Under the pieces are notes generated by a model that was not told where the DNA came from, searched no databases, and worked only from the letters and a program-made list of their open reading frames with translations. A program made the translations under genes and the position numbers. A stretch of 64,000 bases of DNA from Corbicula japonica (lineage: Eukaryota; Mollusca; Bivalvia; Venerida; Cyrenidae): contig JAZAYU010000128.1 of assembly GCA_038501625.1 (NCBI GenBank), positions 496,001-560,000 on the forward strand, written 5' to 3'. Of this stretch, positions 63,184 to 64,000 are shown piece after piece (the stretch's first letter is position 1; every line of letters starts with the position of its first letter).

Positions 63184-63674
63184 GGAATATTCAAGTTAAA
63201 GATTTGGGATAGCCGTGAAGAAAAGAAATCGGAATACATGCATGAGTTATGATGGCTTTGTACCATGTTTAATATTAAACGAGCTGGCTTTTCCGCTTCT
63301 CAATGCCAACTTCACGTTGCATTGTCTGTTAATTAACGCTCTATCACCAATACTACTTTGATTTCTTATCACGTTGCTAAATTCAAACACTAAGTATATT
63401 GTTGATTTTCTTCAGAGAAACTAAATTTTTTGTTGACAGGAGTGCTCGGATGGTGTATACAATCATAAAACACTACTTTTAACTATATACGTTTTGATGC
63501 TGTGCACAAATGGACATGAAATGACTTATTTTGCTCAAGGGTGCCTTGCTATAAATATTTATAAAAGATAAATATTCCTATTTCCTGCTTAATGTATTCA
63601 ATGGCAGATCATCATATTCATGGTGGCCATATCACGTTGTTTGTGACTTAATTTTTCGGTATTACCACAAGAAA

Positions 63675-64000
63675 AACGCATCGATTTAAATCTTCAAAGC
63701 CTTGAAAGGATTTTATATGGTTACCATTTACGACGAAATTTAGCGCATTCTAGGGAGAAAGTTGAACACTACCCACGGTTGTCAGTACATTTGACGCCTT
63801 GTGTTTACTTTTGTCTGGGCAAATACTAAAATTGAATGCTAAAATTTTATCAGTATTTGCCCCGAATCAGACAAAGGTAGACAAATGGCAAACATGTTTT
63901 GACCACCGTGGGTAGTGTTCCCCCTAGAATGCGCTAAATTTCGTCGAAAATGGTGAACTAATAAAATACTTTCAAGGCCACAAAGACTTAAATCGATGTT
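63675..64000. mobile_element. Foldback element reaching the window edge
   Basis: Left arm 63675-63828 and right arm 63852 to about 63998 are inverted copies. Shared words are ATCGATTTAA at the outside, GACGAAATTTAGCGCATTC in the middle and GGGCAAATACT at the inside. The outer end may lie beyond the window. Confidence 0.75.

Overview
This is animal nuclear DNA: AT-rich, intron-rich, with long intergenic and intronic stretches full of microsatellites, small inverted-repeat transposons and old retroelement pieces. The repeat types, the frequent TACATGTA-like words and an IgGFc-binding-protein-like gene joined to three-finger (Ly6-like) modules suggest a mollusc, most likely a bivalve. That placement is inference; no species can be named. 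Most long open frames are chance or repeat-derived. The real coding sequence is in short exons, which I reconstructed from splice signals and matching intron phases.

Layout. (1) 0-4.4 kb: repeats plus two phase-compatible plus-strand exons (2.68-2.88 and 4.12-4.31 kb) of an unrecognised gene. (2) About 9.4-17.7 kb, minus strand: a modular extracellular protein gene. A 1,212-bp exon encodes an IgGFc-binding domain, followed by a short linker exon, a complete three-finger-like cysteine-rich module split over three exons, and the first exon of a second module. Its introns hold a 1.1-kb foldback element, a GGAC microsatellite and a tandem array of dyads. The 5' end and the rest of the second module were not found. 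(3) 17.7-48.7 kb: a gene-poor region with several interspersed repeat families, some nested, one possible secretory first exon at 21.3 kb and several short inverted-repeat elements. (4) 48.74-63.07 kb, plus strand: an apparently complete six-exon gene for a 205-residue type I membrane protein. It has a signal peptide, a furin-type site, a ten-cysteine ectodomain ending in an EGF-like motif, one membrane segment and a 40-residue tail. I recognise no named family. Its introns carry a 3.2-kb nested inverted-repeat element, a Tc1/mariner-type MITE, an intron-containing but broken mariner, a piggyBac-type MITE with TTAA flanks and a non-LTR reverse transcriptase relic. (5) From 63.67 kb: another foldback element that reaches the window edge.

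The two best genes lie on opposite strands about 31 kb apart and both encode disulphide-rich secreted or surface proteins. Nothing in the sequence shows that they act together. The most novel observations are the two gene models: the orphan membrane protein, and the IgGFc plus three-finger protein whose IgGFc domain has lost its usual cysteine pair.
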